Source: an uncultured Cohaesibacter sp. (GTDB taxonomy: Bacteria > Pseudomonadota > Alphaproteobacteria > Rhizobiales > Cohaesibacteraceae). Taken from it: DNA of 64,000 nucleotides. Each line of letters opens with the position of its first letter. Position 1 is the stretch's first letter. Of the stretch, positions 9,034-17,420 are shown piece after piece. Where the stretch lies: positions 4,070,775 through 4,134,774 of the forward strand of contig NZ_OY781091.1 of NCBI RefSeq assembly GCF_963676275.1, written 5' to 3'. The notes under the pieces were generated by a model. That model searched no databases and was not told the DNA's origin. It saw only the letters and a program-made list of their open reading frames with translations. A program made the position numbers and the translations under genes.

Positions 9034-9060
9034 AAAGGAGTGCCAAATTGACACTCCTTT
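9034..9060 (-). terminator. Terminator of rcdA
   Basis: AAAGGAGTG (9034-9042) pairs with CACTCCTTT (9052-9060). On the minus strand the stem is followed by TATTTTAT, consistent with termination of the DUF1465 gene about 50 bases after its stop. Confidence 0.65.
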
Positions 9061-9108
9061 GTCTCTTCATCTGGTGGTAAACGGGGCTGGCCTCACCGGC
9101 CTTAAAAC

Positions 9109-9657
9109 TCAGTCAGCGGCTCTGGCGGCGAACGCGCTGGCGATCATGCCGATCTGATCCCCGACAGGATTGGCCTGCAGAACTTCTTCCTTGCTTTCTT
9201 CAGGATTGCGCTTGGAATAGATCACTTCATCCAGATGGCGAATACGCTTCTGCATATGCATGGACTGTTCGATGAGATCGCGCAGGCGCACAGGCAATTC
9301 GTCCCAGCCGGGGCTTTCCTTGGAAGAGGAAAGACCATGCAGACGAACCTTGTTCTTTTCCTGCCCGGCCTGTTCCAGCGTCATTTCGCCTTCATTTACA
9401 GCGCGTTGCAGCAACAACCAGGATGCCATCTGCATCAGGCGTGTGGTCAACCGCATGGATTCGGTCGCATAAGCGAGAGAGGCCACCCTCGGCAGGCTCT
9501 TGGCCTCGGAGCGCCCTTCCCCATCCAGATAATCGGCGGCTTCTTCCACGAGCGCCATACCATCACGGAACAGGGTCTTGAAACTATCGGAATCTGCCAG
9601 CTTCGCCCCGAAGGAAACCGGGGTTGAATTGCTGCTGTGCTTACGCTTGTCGTTCAT
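9109..9657 (-). CDS. rcdA: RcdA-family protein (DUF1465), CtrA-degradation adaptor homologue
   Basis: 182 residues. The block running from SFKTLFRDGM through VEEAADYLDGEGR to ATESMRLTTRLMQMASWLL is the DUF1465 signature. In Caulobacter the family member RcdA works with CpdR and PopA to deliver the cell-cycle regulator CtrA to the ClpXP protease. It is a cytoplasmic helical-bundle protein without catalytic residues. The start has GGAGG four bases upstream. It lies beside an 840-base gap holding two perfect CtrA boxes, which fits a cell-cycle link. Function in this organism is inferred from family. Confidence 0.88.
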   Translation of the reverse strand: MNDKRKHSSNSTPVSFGAKLADSDSFKTLFRDGMALVEEAADYLDGEGRSEAKSLPRVASLAYATESMRLTTRLMQMASWLLLQRAVNEGEMTLEQAGQEKNKVRLHGLSSSKESPGWDELPVRLRDLIEQSMHMQKRIRHLDEVIYSKRNPEESKEEVLQANPVGDQIGMIASAFAARAAD

Positions 9658-10023
9658 GTGACCTCCAAATGCCTGGTCATGCCTACCATGTCCGATGTGT
9701 CAATTTCAAACAGACATTGCATCAAATTGCCATTTCCTAGAATAACAAGCACAAACCATGCCATTGACAAATTGCAATCTTGACAGATGCCCGACGGCGC
9801 ACAATTGAACAAATTGTTCGGGTTACTTGCAGACTCTAACAGAAATATGCTCGCAAGGCCAACAATTCCCCAGCCTGCACAACGCATCTTCAGGCTTGCC
9901 TGCATGACAGATCAGCCCACTTGACGCTGTGCCAAAACGGATACGGCCCATTTTGAAACATTCCTGATCCTACACCATTCAGCGTTCCATATGGGGCAAG
10001 AAAAGAAAAGCAAACTCATAGGG

Positions 10024-10039
10024 TTAATTTTGTCTTAAC
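10024..10039. promoter_or_regulatory. Perfect CtrA box 1
   Basis: TTAA, seven bases, TTAAC: an exact match to the TTAA-N7-TTAAC consensus of the alphaproteobacterial cell-cycle regulator CtrA. It lies 37 bases upstream of a 13-codon frame (10076-10117) and 366 bases upstream of rcdA. Binding is inferred from consensus only. Confidence 0.6.
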
Positions 10040-10075
10040 GGCGCAAGAAGACATCTCTGATCTGAAGGATTTATC

Positions 10076-10117
10076 ATGGTCATTCTTACCGGAATACCGG
10101 TTGATAACGTCCCTTAA
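10076..10117 (+). CDS. Possible 13-residue peptide frame
   Basis: ATG with AAGGA six bases upstream, 13 codons (MVILTGIPVDNVP) and TAA. It starts 37 bases after a perfect CtrA box and ends exactly where the T-tract of the convergent small-RNA terminator lies. Too short to judge by codon use; it may be a leader peptide or chance. Confidence 0.2.
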   Translation: MVILTGIPVDNVP

Positions 10118-10144
10118 CAAAAAAAGAGCCGCAAGGGCGGCTCT
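10117..10144 (-). terminator. Orphan minus-strand terminator (3' end of small RNA)
   Basis: AGAGCCGC/GCGGCTCT stem (10125-10132 and 10137-10144), tetraloop, then a run of seven T on the minus strand. No protein gene lies upstream on that strand within 800 bases, which is what points to a small RNA. Confidence 0.85.
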
Positions 10145-10204
10145 CAGGAGTTAACAGGGAGGCGTCAAACAGAGTGACAGGAGCCACTCGAAATCCATAA
10201 AGTA
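10117..10204 (-). ncRNA. Candidate trans-acting small RNA with anti-Shine-Dalgarno loops
   Basis: Read on the minus strand the segment has, in order: a possible 5' hairpin (7-bp ATCCATA/TATGGAT dyad, 10193-10209), a hairpin GAGTG/CACTC (10172-10189) whose 8-base loop is GCTCCTGT, a single-stranded stretch with CCTCCCT (10156-10162) and CTCCTG, and a strong terminator (8-bp stem 10125-10144, loop CCTT, then seven T). CU-rich motifs in loops and linkers ahead of a terminator are the architecture of the alphaproteobacterial alpha-r14/suhB-type small RNAs that block ribosome sites. A CtrA box at 10233-10248 lies where the -35 region would be, with TATAAC (10211-10216) as a possible -10. The 5' end is an estimate. 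Confidence 0.6.
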
Positions 10205-10232
10205 TGGATAGTTATATTTACTCAAATAATGA

Positions 10233-10248
10233 TTAATTTTTGGTTAAC
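10233..10248. promoter_or_regulatory. Perfect CtrA box 2, upstream of the small RNA
   Basis: TTAA, seven bases (TTTTTGG), TTAAC: an exact CtrA consensus match. On the minus strand it sits about 30-45 bases before the estimated start of the small RNA, the place where CtrA activates transcription in Caulobacter promoters. Confidence 0.6.
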
Positions 10249-10497
10249 GAACGATAACTTTCAAGTGAAGCATAATAAATATACAATTTAAACGAAATCA
10301 AACAAAATTATACTGAGATAATTTCTCCAATAAAATCAAACAACATAAAGAAATACTTCAAATACTCGCGATTTTCCCACTCTATCAATCTGCAACTGCG
10401 GCAAGGCACATATTGAGCCATTGAGAGCATTTCCTCTCAAGCCAATATCCGCTAGAAATAGGGCGATATCACAAACTCCAGCCAAACAGGAATCACC

Positions 10498-11493
10498 ATG
10501 CAGGTAGCAACGGAAATGAGAGCCATCGTAGCCCCTGAACCGGGAGGGCCTGAAAAACTTCAGATCATCACCCGCCCCGTTCCTGTACCGAAAGAGGATG
10601 AAGTGCTCATCAAGGTCAGGGCCGCAGGTGTCAACCGCCCTGACTGCATCCAGCGTGCTGGCAACTATCCCCCGCCTCCGGGAGCATCCGACATACTTGG
10701 CCTCGAAGTGGCTGGCGAGATCGTACAGGTCGGAGCCAATGTTTCAGACTGGAAAGTGGGTGATCAGGCAACCGCGCTGGTTTCCGGCGGTGGCTATGCC
10801 GAATATTGCCTCGCCCATGCGGGAAGCCTGCTCGAAATACCAAAAGGCTGGAGCTTCATCGAAGCGGCAAGCATGCCCGAAAATGTCTTCACCGTCTGGC
10901 ATAATGTCTTCCAGCGCGGGAAGCTGCGCCCTGAAGAAACCCTGCTGGTGCATGGCGGTTCTTCAGGCATCGGCCTGACGGCGATCCAGCTGGGCAAGGC
11001 ATTCGGTGCTAAAGTTGCCGTTACCGCAGGCAGCGAGGAAAAATGCAAGGCCTGCCTTGATGCCGGCGCAGATCTGGCGATCAATTACAAGACACAGGAC
11101 TTTGTCTCTGAAATCAAGAACTGGACAAATCGCAAAGGCGTCAATGTCATTCTCGACATGGTTGGTGGCGACTATATTTCCAAAAATTATGTCATCGCCG
11201 CCGAAGAAGGGCGCATCGTTCAGATCGCCTTTCTCAATGGCGGTGTCGTCGAGGCAGACTTCCGTCGCCTGATGATGAAGCGCCTGATCCATACCGGCTC
11301 CACACTCCGGGCCCGCCCCGATTCCGTTAAGGCCGAAATCGCCAGGGAGCTGCGCATGGAGGTCTGGCAATTGCTCTCATGCGGGCTGATCAAGCCGCAG
11401 ATCTACAAGATCTTCCCGTTTGAAGACGCCGCAAAAGCACATGAACTGATGGAAAGTTCCAGCCATATCGGCAAGATCATGCTGGAATTGTGA
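10498..11493 (+). CDS. NAD(P)H-quinone oxidoreductase, PIG3 family
   Basis: 331 residues of the zinc-free medium-chain dehydrogenase/reductase fold. The GroES-like N-terminus has GVNRPDCIQRAG and the NADPH-binding domain has HGGSSGIGLTAIQ (about 152-164) with the AGSEEK segment for the adenosine phosphate. Zinc-binding cysteines of alcohol dehydrogenases are absent. Family members reduce quinones with NADPH, probably in redox-stress defence. The ATG at 10498 follows AGGAATC; an internal ATG at residue 7 (MRAIVAPEPGG) is a common alternative start. It stands alone, with a CtrA box and tadG downstream. Confidence 0.88.
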   Translation: MQVATEMRAIVAPEPGGPEKLQIITRPVPVPKEDEVLIKVRAAGVNRPDCIQRAGNYPPPPGASDILGLEVAGEIVQVGANVSDWKVGDQATALVSGGGYAEYCLAHAGSLLEIPKGWSFIEAASMPENVFTVWHNVFQRGKLRPEETLLVHGGSSGIGLTAIQLGKAFGAKVAVTAGSEEKCKACLDAGADLAINYKTQDFVSEIKNWTNRKGVNVILDMVGGDYISKNYVIAAEEGRIVQIAFLNGGVVEADFRRLMMKRLIHTGSTLRARPDSVKAEIARELRMEVWQLLSCGLIKPQIYKIFPFEDAAKAHELMESSSHIGKIMLEL

Positions 11494-11531
11494 GTAATCA
11501 CCAACCTTGCCGTGCAATCACGCCACAGCTC

Positions 11532-11547
11532 TTAAACTTTTGTTAAC
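11532..11547. promoter_or_regulatory. Perfect CtrA box upstream of tadG
   Basis: TTAA, ACTTTTG, TTAAC: exact consensus, 132 bases before the TadG-like gene. Pilus genes are established CtrA targets in Caulobacter, so the placement makes biological sense. Confidence 0.6.
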
Positions 11548-11678
11548 GCCAAGCAAAGGAATGCCGATCCGGACTGCAAAACCAATAGAATTTGAAATGA
11601 ATTGGTAAGGCCTATCTTGTTCAATAGGGCAAATTTTCTCCCACTTGGGCATCTGGGGGTGCCCGAACAGGATATGCC

Positions 11679-13286
11679 ATGCATATTGTCCAGCAGTTTT
11701 TTTCACGCTTTCATGAGAGCAGACCGAACGCTTCCACACCGTCAGACAAGAATGTCCGAGAGACTGAAGGCAAGGCGCGATCTTTCCGTCGTGACGAAAG
11801 CGGCGCCATCGCCATCATTTTCGTCGTTTCGCTCATTCCCATCATCATGATGCTTGGTGCAGCGGTGGACTATGCCCGCGTGGCGCTGGCCCGGTCAGAG
11901 GCGCAGGACGCGCTGGACGCGGCAACCCTTGCTGCGGTCAAGCAGATCGGCACCCTTAGTGACAGCGACATCACCAGCATGATCAATGCCTATGTCGCAG
12001 CCAACGGCCCCAGCGACAGCAAAGTCATCATAGACAAGACCGAGATCTCGGACGACCCGACCTCCATTCAGGCCTGGGCAACCGGCACGACCGACATGAC
12101 CTTCATGCGTTTTGCCGGGATCAATACCATTGATTTCTCGATCACCTCCAAATCCGTTGCAGGCAACAAGACCCTTGAGGTCGTGATGGTGCTTGACAAT
12201 TCCGGTTCGATGGCCTCATCGGCGGGTTCCAAGACCAGAATTCAGGCCCTCAGGGACGCAGCCACCGAACTGGTCGAACTGCTAGACGAAAAAAAGCAGG
12301 ACGAAGAATCCCTCAGCTTCGGCCTTGTGCCTTTCACTCAGATGGTGCGCCTGAATGAAGACGCCCAGGATGCTGAATGGCTGGACAAGAACGGCGTATC
12401 TTCCATCCATCAGTATAATCTGCCCAGCAAAGCCAACCGCTTCGACCTGTTCGACACCCTGACGGACCCCTACACCAAGCAGGCTGTCGAATGGGACGGC
12501 TGCGTTGAAGCACGCCCGCATCCTCTAGACATCAAGGACACGACCCCGTCCTCAGCGACGCCGGACAGCTATTTCGTGCCCTTCTTCCACCCGGACAGAA
12601 GAGAGCCGAACAACAACAAGTACAGCAGTTGGAGCAACGACTATTACTTGCCGCGTGACGGCTATGCCAATGGTCAGACATATGCTGAAAAACAGGCCTA
12701 TGGTTACTATTTCGAGCAAACGATCAGAAAAAGCGGCTATGGCCCCAATTACTGGTGTGACATGCAGCGCATGGTGCCGTTGACGAATGACACCAATACC
12801 ATCAAGTCGAAGATCAACTCGATGGTTGCCAATGGCGCCACCAACATTCATATGGGCACCATATGGGGCTTGAGAATGCTCTCGCCGCAAGCGCCTTACA
12901 CCGAGGGCCGCGCCTATGATGATGAAGAGAATATCAAGGCTCTCATCATCATGACCGATGGCAACAACACCTATTACAATAGCTATTACCACGCCTATGG
13001 CTGGTATGATGACGGCCGAATTTCGGGCTCGGGTTCCATTGTCAGCGAAATGAACACCCGCACGTCGGAAGCCTGTCAGGCGGCAAAGGATGCGGTCTCG
13101 GATTCCAGCCGCAAGATCAAGATTTTCACAATCTATTTCGGCTCTCCGTCCAGTTCGACGACCAGCATGCTCAAGGGCTGCGCCTCGAAGGATGAATGGT
13201 ACAAGAGCGTCAGCAATGCGTCTGAACTCTCGAACGTATTCAAGAATATTGCCTCCGAGTTGAGCAACCTCAGACTTGTGAAATAA
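11679..13286 (+). CDS. TadG-like pilus assembly protein with von Willebrand A domain
   Basis: 535 residues. After a basic, disordered start (1-39) comes the TadE/TadG N-terminal membrane helix (about 40-62), with the pseudopilin-like DESGAIAIIF motif, followed by AAVDYARV. A von Willebrand A domain begins near residue 167 with the metal-site motif DNSGSM (173-178) and continues to the IIMTDGN strand; a long Tyr/Asn-rich insertion lies between. Family members sit in the periplasm and help build tight-adherence (Flp) pili. It is an orphan: no other tad genes are in the window. AGGATATGCC precedes the ATG. A perfect CtrA box lies upstream, and a terminator follows. Confidence 0.85.
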   Translation: MHIVQQFFSRFHESRPNASTPSDKNVRETEGKARSFRRDESGAIAIIFVVSLIPIIMMLGAAVDYARVALARSEAQDALDAATLAAVKQIGTLSDSDITSMINAYVAANGPSDSKVIIDKTEISDDPTSIQAWATGTTDMTFMRFAGINTIDFSITSKSVAGNKTLEVVMVLDNSGSMASSAGSKTRIQALRDAATELVELLDEKKQDEESLSFGLVPFTQMVRLNEDAQDAEWLDKNGVSSIHQYNLPSKANRFDLFDTLTDPYTKQAVEWDGCVEARPHPLDIKDTTPSSATPDSYFVPFFHPDRREPNNNKYSSWSNDYYLPRDGYANGQTYAEKQAYGYYFEQTIRKSGYGPNYWCDMQRMVPLTNDTNTIKSKINSMVANGATNIHMGTIWGLRMLSPQAPYTEGRAYDDEENIKALIIMTDGNNTYYNSYYHAYGWYDDGRISGSGSIVSEMNTRTSEACQAAKDAVSDSSRKIKIFTIYFGSPSSSTTSMLKGCASKDEWYKSVSNASELSNVFKNIASELSNLRLVK

Positions 13287-13316
13287 TGGCGAGAAATGAG
13301 GGTAAAACCCGACAGT

Positions 13317-13350
13317 AAACGTCCCCAAAAGGCAATTGGGGGCGTTTTCT
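13317..13350 (+). terminator. Terminator after tadG
   Basis: AAACG(T)CCCCAA pairs with TTGGGG(G)CGTTT and is followed by TCTTGTTT; about 30 bases after the stop. Confidence 0.7.
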
Positions 13351-13465
13351 TGTTTGCGCATTGGTCTCAATGCAAGTATAGTTTCCCCATTCCCTGTCAA
13401 TTCTAACGAATCTTGAGAGGCTGATCTGGAGGAATTGCCAGGTCAAGCTACAATGAGGATGTACC

Positions 13466-14185
13466 ATGTCGAATGCACCATTGATGCCGAAAGCAACCGC
13501 AGTCTGGCTGGTCGATAACACGGCGTTGTCTTTCGACCAGATTGCGGCCTTCTGCAAATTGCATCCACTGGAAGTCAAAGCGATTGCAGACGGCGAGGCC
13601 GCCCAGGGCATCAAGGGTATGGACCCCGTCATGACTGGTCAGTTGACGCGCGAAGAGATCGAAAAGGCCCAGAAGGATACGAAATACAGGCTCAAGCTGG
13701 CTCCACCAAAGGTGAGCGTTCCCGAGCCCAAGCGTCGTGGCCCGCGCTATACCCCGGTTTCCAAACGTCAGGATCGCCCCAATGCCATCCTGTGGCTGGT
13801 TCGCAACCATCCGGAACTGAAAGATCAGCAGATCGTGCGTCTGGTTGGCACCACCAAGCCAACCATCGAAGCCATCCGCAACCGGACACACTGGAACTCA
13901 GGCCAGCTGACGCCGATGGATCCGGTAACGCTGGGCATCTGCAAGCAGCTCGACCTCGATCTGGAAGTGAAGAAATCTGCGGCTGACGCACCGATCCAGC
14001 AGGAATATCAGCAGGATCCGACCCTGCTCTCGACCGAGGAATCGCTCGCTCCGTCAAGCGCAGATCCATTTGGCAACTTCAAGCCGACCCAGAAGCCGGA
14101 CGCGGACGAAGACACCATTCCAGATGCCGCATCGGTCTTTGCCAATTTCCAGCCTTCATCCAAGGATGAAGACGAAGAAGATTGA
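13466..14185 (+). CDS. trcR: Cell-cycle transcriptional regulator TrcR (DUF1013)
   Basis: 239 residues. The DUF1013 signature covers residues about 1-170: VWLVDNTALSFDQIAAFC, IADGEAAQGIKGMDP, then RPNAILWLVRNHPELKDQQI and LVGTTKPTIEAIRNRTHWN, which together look like two DNA-binding helix-turn-helix units. The last 70 residues are acidic, low-complexity and probably disordered. Homologues in Sinorhizobium and other alphaproteobacteria are named TrcR after a role in cell-cycle transcription. It stands alone between two terminators. Together with rcdA and the CtrA boxes it makes this part of the window cell-cycle flavoured. Confidence 0.9.
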   Translation: MSNAPLMPKATAVWLVDNTALSFDQIAAFCKLHPLEVKAIADGEAAQGIKGMDPVMTGQLTREEIEKAQKDTKYRLKLAPPKVSVPEPKRRGPRYTPVSKRQDRPNAILWLVRNHPELKDQQIVRLVGTTKPTIEAIRNRTHWNSGQLTPMDPVTLGICKQLDLDLEVKKSAADAPIQQEYQQDPTLLSTEESLAPSSADPFGNFKPTQKPDADEDTIPDAASVFANFQPSSKDEDEED

Positions 14186-14231
14186 TCGCCCTGCCCTTCT
14201 GAAGCTCAGCGGACATCTTGACCATCAATCA

Positions 14232-14262
14232 AAAAGGCCGGGTTCTTCACCCGGCCTTTTCA
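14232..14262. terminator. Bidirectional terminator, trcR and prpE
   Basis: Perfect 12-bp stem (14232-14243 with 14249-14260), AAAA at one end and TTTT at the other, loop TCTTC. It serves both convergent genes. Confidence 0.9.
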
Positions 14263-14322
14263 TTGCATATCTACCTGTTGCAAATCTGCCTGTTGCAAAT
14301 CCGCGCGCCCGATCAGATCAGA

Positions 14323-16224
14323 TCAAATGCCATGCTCGCGCAAAGCATCCTCGATCTCGGAAAGGATCGTCGGATCGTCAATGGTTGCGGGCATTTTATA
14401 TTCTTCATGATCGGCAATGGCGCGCATGGTGCCACGCAGGATCTTGCCCGAACGGGTCTTTGGCAAGCGATCCACGGTAACGGCAATCTTGAAGGCCGCC
14501 ACCGGCCCGATTTTCTCGCGCACCAGCTTGATCAGTTCCTTCTCGATATCCATCGGCGCACGATCAACACCGGACTTGAGCACAACGAAGCCCGCAGGCA
14601 ACTGCCCCTTCAGCTTGTCGGCAATGCCGATAACGGCACATTCAGCAACATCCGGATGGGCAGCCAGAACCTCCTCCATAGCCCCGGTCGAGAGGCGATG
14701 TCCGGCCACATTGATGATGTCATCGGTACGCGACATGATATAGAGATAGCCATTCTCATCCATATAGCCCGCATCTCCGGTCTGATAGTAGCCCGGAAAT
14801 TCGTCGAGATAGCTGGATTTGAAGCGTGCATCATTATGCCACAGGCCCGGCAGGTTGCCCGGCGCCAGCGGCAGCTTGATGACAATATTGCCCATCTCGT
14901 TGGCCGGCACCGGATGTCCGTCAGCGCCAACAATCTGCACATCATAGCCCGGCATGGCAACCGTTGGCGAACCATGCACCACCGGCATCAGCTCGATCCC
15001 TACGGGATTGGCAGCAATGGCCCAACCGGTCTCAGTCTGCCACCAATGGTCAATCACCGGCACCTTGAGCATGTCTTCGGCCCATTGCACCGTATCCGGA
15101 TCGGCCCGTTCCCCGGCAAGAAACAGCGTGCGCAGCGAGGAGAGATCGTATTTCTTGATGAAATCCCCCTTGGGATCTTCCTTCTTGATGGCGCGGAAGG
15201 CGGTTGGAGCCGTGAACAGGGCAACGACGTCATGCTCGTTGATGACCCGCCAGAAAGTGCCAGCATCAGGCGTTCCGACCGGCTTGCCTTCAAACACCAC
15301 CGTGGTCGCACCATATATCAGCGGCGCATAGACAATATAGGAGTGACCGACCACCCAGCCCACATCGGAAGCCGCCCAGAAGACTTCACCGGGCTTGATG
15401 CCATAGAGATATTCCATGCTCCACTGCAAGGCCACCATATGCCCGCCATTGTCGCGAACCACGCCCTTGGGCTGTCCGGTCGTGCCGGAGGTATAGAGGA
15501 TATAAAGCGGATCCGTAGCCAGCACCGGCACGCAATCCACCACCCGGTGCCGCTCGATTTCCTCGACAATGGCAGCATGATAATTGATATCACGCCCGGC
15601 CTTGAGATCGCACACCAGCTCCTTGCGCTGGAAGATGATGCATTTCTCCGGCTTGTGCTTGGCAATTTCAATGGCCTCGTCAAGCAGCGGCTTATAGGCA
15701 ACGATCCGGTTCGGCTCCACCCCACAGGAGGCCGAAATGATCGCCTTTGGCTTGGCATCATTAAGCCTTGTCGCCAGTTCGTTGGCAGCAAAGCCACCAA
15801 ACACCACCGAATGCACAGCGCCGATACGGGCACAGGCCAGCATGGCAAACAGGGCCTGCGGGATCATCGGCATATAGACAATCACCCGGTCACCCTTCTC
15901 AACGCCATTGTCCAGCAACACGGCGGCGAGCGCCTGCACCTGCATTTTGACATCGTTATAGGTATAGGTTTCTTTGTGCCCGGTGATTGGACTATCGTAA
16001 ATGATCGCAGGCTGTTGGCCATGCCCTGCATTCACATGACGATCCACGGCATTGAAGCATGTATTGCACTCGGCCCCGACAAACCAGCGCCCATAAACGC
16101 CCTCCTTGTCATCAAAAACCTTATGCGCAGGCTCAAACCAACTGATCTTTTTAGCCGCAGTTGCCCAGAATTTGTCTGGATTCTGCTTCCATCCCTCATA
16201 GATTTCCTTGTAAGCTGCTGCCAT
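14323..16224 (-). CDS. prpE: Propionyl-CoA synthetase
   Basis: 633 residues, the usual size of PrpE/acetyl-CoA synthetases. It activates propionate to propionyl-CoA through an acyl-AMP intermediate. Seen: the N-terminal ACAS block (WFEPAHKVFDD), the AMP-binding P-loop YTSGTTGQPKGVVRD, the WWQTETGW motif, YYQTGDAGY, and the C-terminal TRSGKILRG whose lysine is the acetylation-regulated catalytic residue. The NGGHMVALQWSMEYLYG stretch is characteristic of PrpE rather than Acs. GGGAGG lies five bases before the start. No methylcitrate or carboxylase genes are adjacent, so the downstream route is not visible here. Confidence 0.92.
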   Translation of the reverse strand: MAAAYKEIYEGWKQNPDKFWATAAKKISWFEPAHKVFDDKEGVYGRWFVGAECNTCFNAVDRHVNAGHGQQPAIIYDSPITGHKETYTYNDVKMQVQALAAVLLDNGVEKGDRVIVYMPMIPQALFAMLACARIGAVHSVVFGGFAANELATRLNDAKPKAIISASCGVEPNRIVAYKPLLDEAIEIAKHKPEKCIIFQRKELVCDLKAGRDINYHAAIVEEIERHRVVDCVPVLATDPLYILYTSGTTGQPKGVVRDNGGHMVALQWSMEYLYGIKPGEVFWAASDVGWVVGHSYIVYAPLIYGATTVVFEGKPVGTPDAGTFWRVINEHDVVALFTAPTAFRAIKKEDPKGDFIKKYDLSSLRTLFLAGERADPDTVQWAEDMLKVPVIDHWWQTETGWAIAANPVGIELMPVVHGSPTVAMPGYDVQIVGADGHPVPANEMGNIVIKLPLAPGNLPGLWHNDARFKSSYLDEFPGYYQTGDAGYMDENGYLYIMSRTDDIINVAGHRLSTGAMEEVLAAHPDVAECAVIGIADKLKGQLPAGFVVLKSGVDRAPMDIEKELIKLVREKIGPVAAFKIAVTVDRLPKTRSGKILRGTMRAIADHEEYKMPATIDDPTILSEIEDALREHGI

Positions 16225-16385
16225 TCACGCCTCCCAGCGGTTAATCCATTTCATTTATGATTACCCGCGCTTCTGGAAATGGTCTATTCGGCGAAAGAAG
16301 GGTTTAGTCTTTAATTTCATTCGACTTTTTGATGTAAAAACGCTACAACGATACAACTGCACCGCACAGCAAAACAAGAAACACA

Positions 16386-17141
16386 ATGATTACAGACCTC
16401 TCCTTCTATATCGCCGCGATCCCCGCCATCATTCTGGTTGGCGTCGCAAAGGGCGGTTTCTGTACACCTCTGGCCATGCTCGGGGTCCCGGTATTGTCCT
16501 TGGTCATCTCGCCAATTCAGGCTGCGGCCATCCTGCTGCCCATTCTCATTTGCATGGATTTCGTTGGCCTGCTTGCCTATCGGGGCAATGCCAATTGGGC
16601 AGTCCTTAAAAGCATGCTCCCTTTCGCCCTGTGCGGCATCGCTCTGGGATGGTTTCTGGCTGGTTATCTCAATGAGCATATCATCAAGTTTCTGGTCGGC
16701 CTGACAGCCATGGCCTTCGTGGCCGACTATGCATGGCGCACCATAAGAAAAAGAGCCATTGCAACACGCGGCCCGATCTCTGCTGCCGTCTGGGGCTCAG
16801 TAACGGGCCTGACCAGCTTCATTGCCCATGCCGGTGGCCCTCCTTATCAGATCCACACCCTGCCACTGGGCATGAAGCCTCTGGTTTTCGCGGCAACATC
16901 GGTCTATTTTTTCACCACGATGAATACGGTCAAGCTCATCCCCTATTTTGCGCTGGGCCAGTTTTCAACCCAGAATCTCTGGACCACGCTGGTGCTTGTC
17001 CCCTTTGCTCCGGTGGGTACGATGATCGGCATCTTTCTGGTCAAGCGGATCAGTCAGGATGCCTTCTACCGCATCTCCTATGCGGCGATGTTTCTGATCG
17101 CCATCAAGCTCTGCTTTGACAGCTTCTCCGAGCTGCTCTGA
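16386..17141 (+). CDS. TauE/SafE-family sulfite exporter-like permease
   Basis: 251 residues with seven to eight predicted membrane helices and two related halves, each starting with a glycine-rich motif (VGVAKGGF near 18; GLTSFIAHAGGPP near 140), as in DUF81/TauE proteins. Known members export sulfite, sulfoacetate or other organosulfonates. There is no neighbouring sulfur-metabolism gene, so the substrate is open. It is transcribed divergently from prpE across a gap of about 160 bases, and the ribosome site is weak. Confidence 0.88.
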   Translation: MITDLSFYIAAIPAIILVGVAKGGFCTPLAMLGVPVLSLVISPIQAAAILLPILICMDFVGLLAYRGNANWAVLKSMLPFALCGIALGWFLAGYLNEHIIKFLVGLTAMAFVADYAWRTIRKRAIATRGPISAAVWGSVTGLTSFIAHAGGPPYQIHTLPLGMKPLVFAATSVYFFTTMNTVKLIPYFALGQFSTQNLWTTLVLVPFAPVGTMIGIFLVKRISQDAFYRISYAAMFLIAIKLCFDSFSELL

Positions 17142-17420
17142 GCTTACTCTGAAGCCGCTCTGGGGGCACTCTGGGGCCGCTACGCAGGTGTTCTGGGGCT
17201 GCTTGCAAGCCCCCTCTCCGCGCCCCGGCAGTCCGGCTGGCCATCCGGCACAATGGCCTTTCTCTCATCAGCAGGGAAAGGCGCTAATACGGCCCGAACA
17301 TGCCTGCAGGCAAGAAGCATTCAAACAAATCCGAAAGGCCAATTGAACCAGAAGCATTCCTCAGTTTTGATAGATCAAAAGGTGTAACCACCTGAAGGAT
17401 CAAAAAGGAGGAACACGGAC

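Larger units (their letters stand above)
9658..10497. other. 840-base intergenic region with CtrA boxes and small-RNA candidate
   Basis: No conventional gene is visible. The left part (9700-9900) is the rcdA upstream region and has a perfect inverted repeat GAACAA-A-TTGTTC at 9807-9819 and scattered CAAATTG motifs. The middle holds two CtrA boxes, a 13-codon frame with a good ribosome site, and a minus-strand small-RNA candidate; each is listed separately. The right part (10200-10400) is strongly A/T-rich and leads to the quinone oxidoreductase gene. Confidence 0.7.

Noticed and set aside
9654-9905. 83-codon minus frame upstream of rcdA
   Set aside because: No ribosome site and no family similarity; overlaps the rcdA promoter region and ribosome site.
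14218-16260. 680-codon frame antisense to prpE
   Set aside because: Shadow of prpE; no ribosome site or motif.
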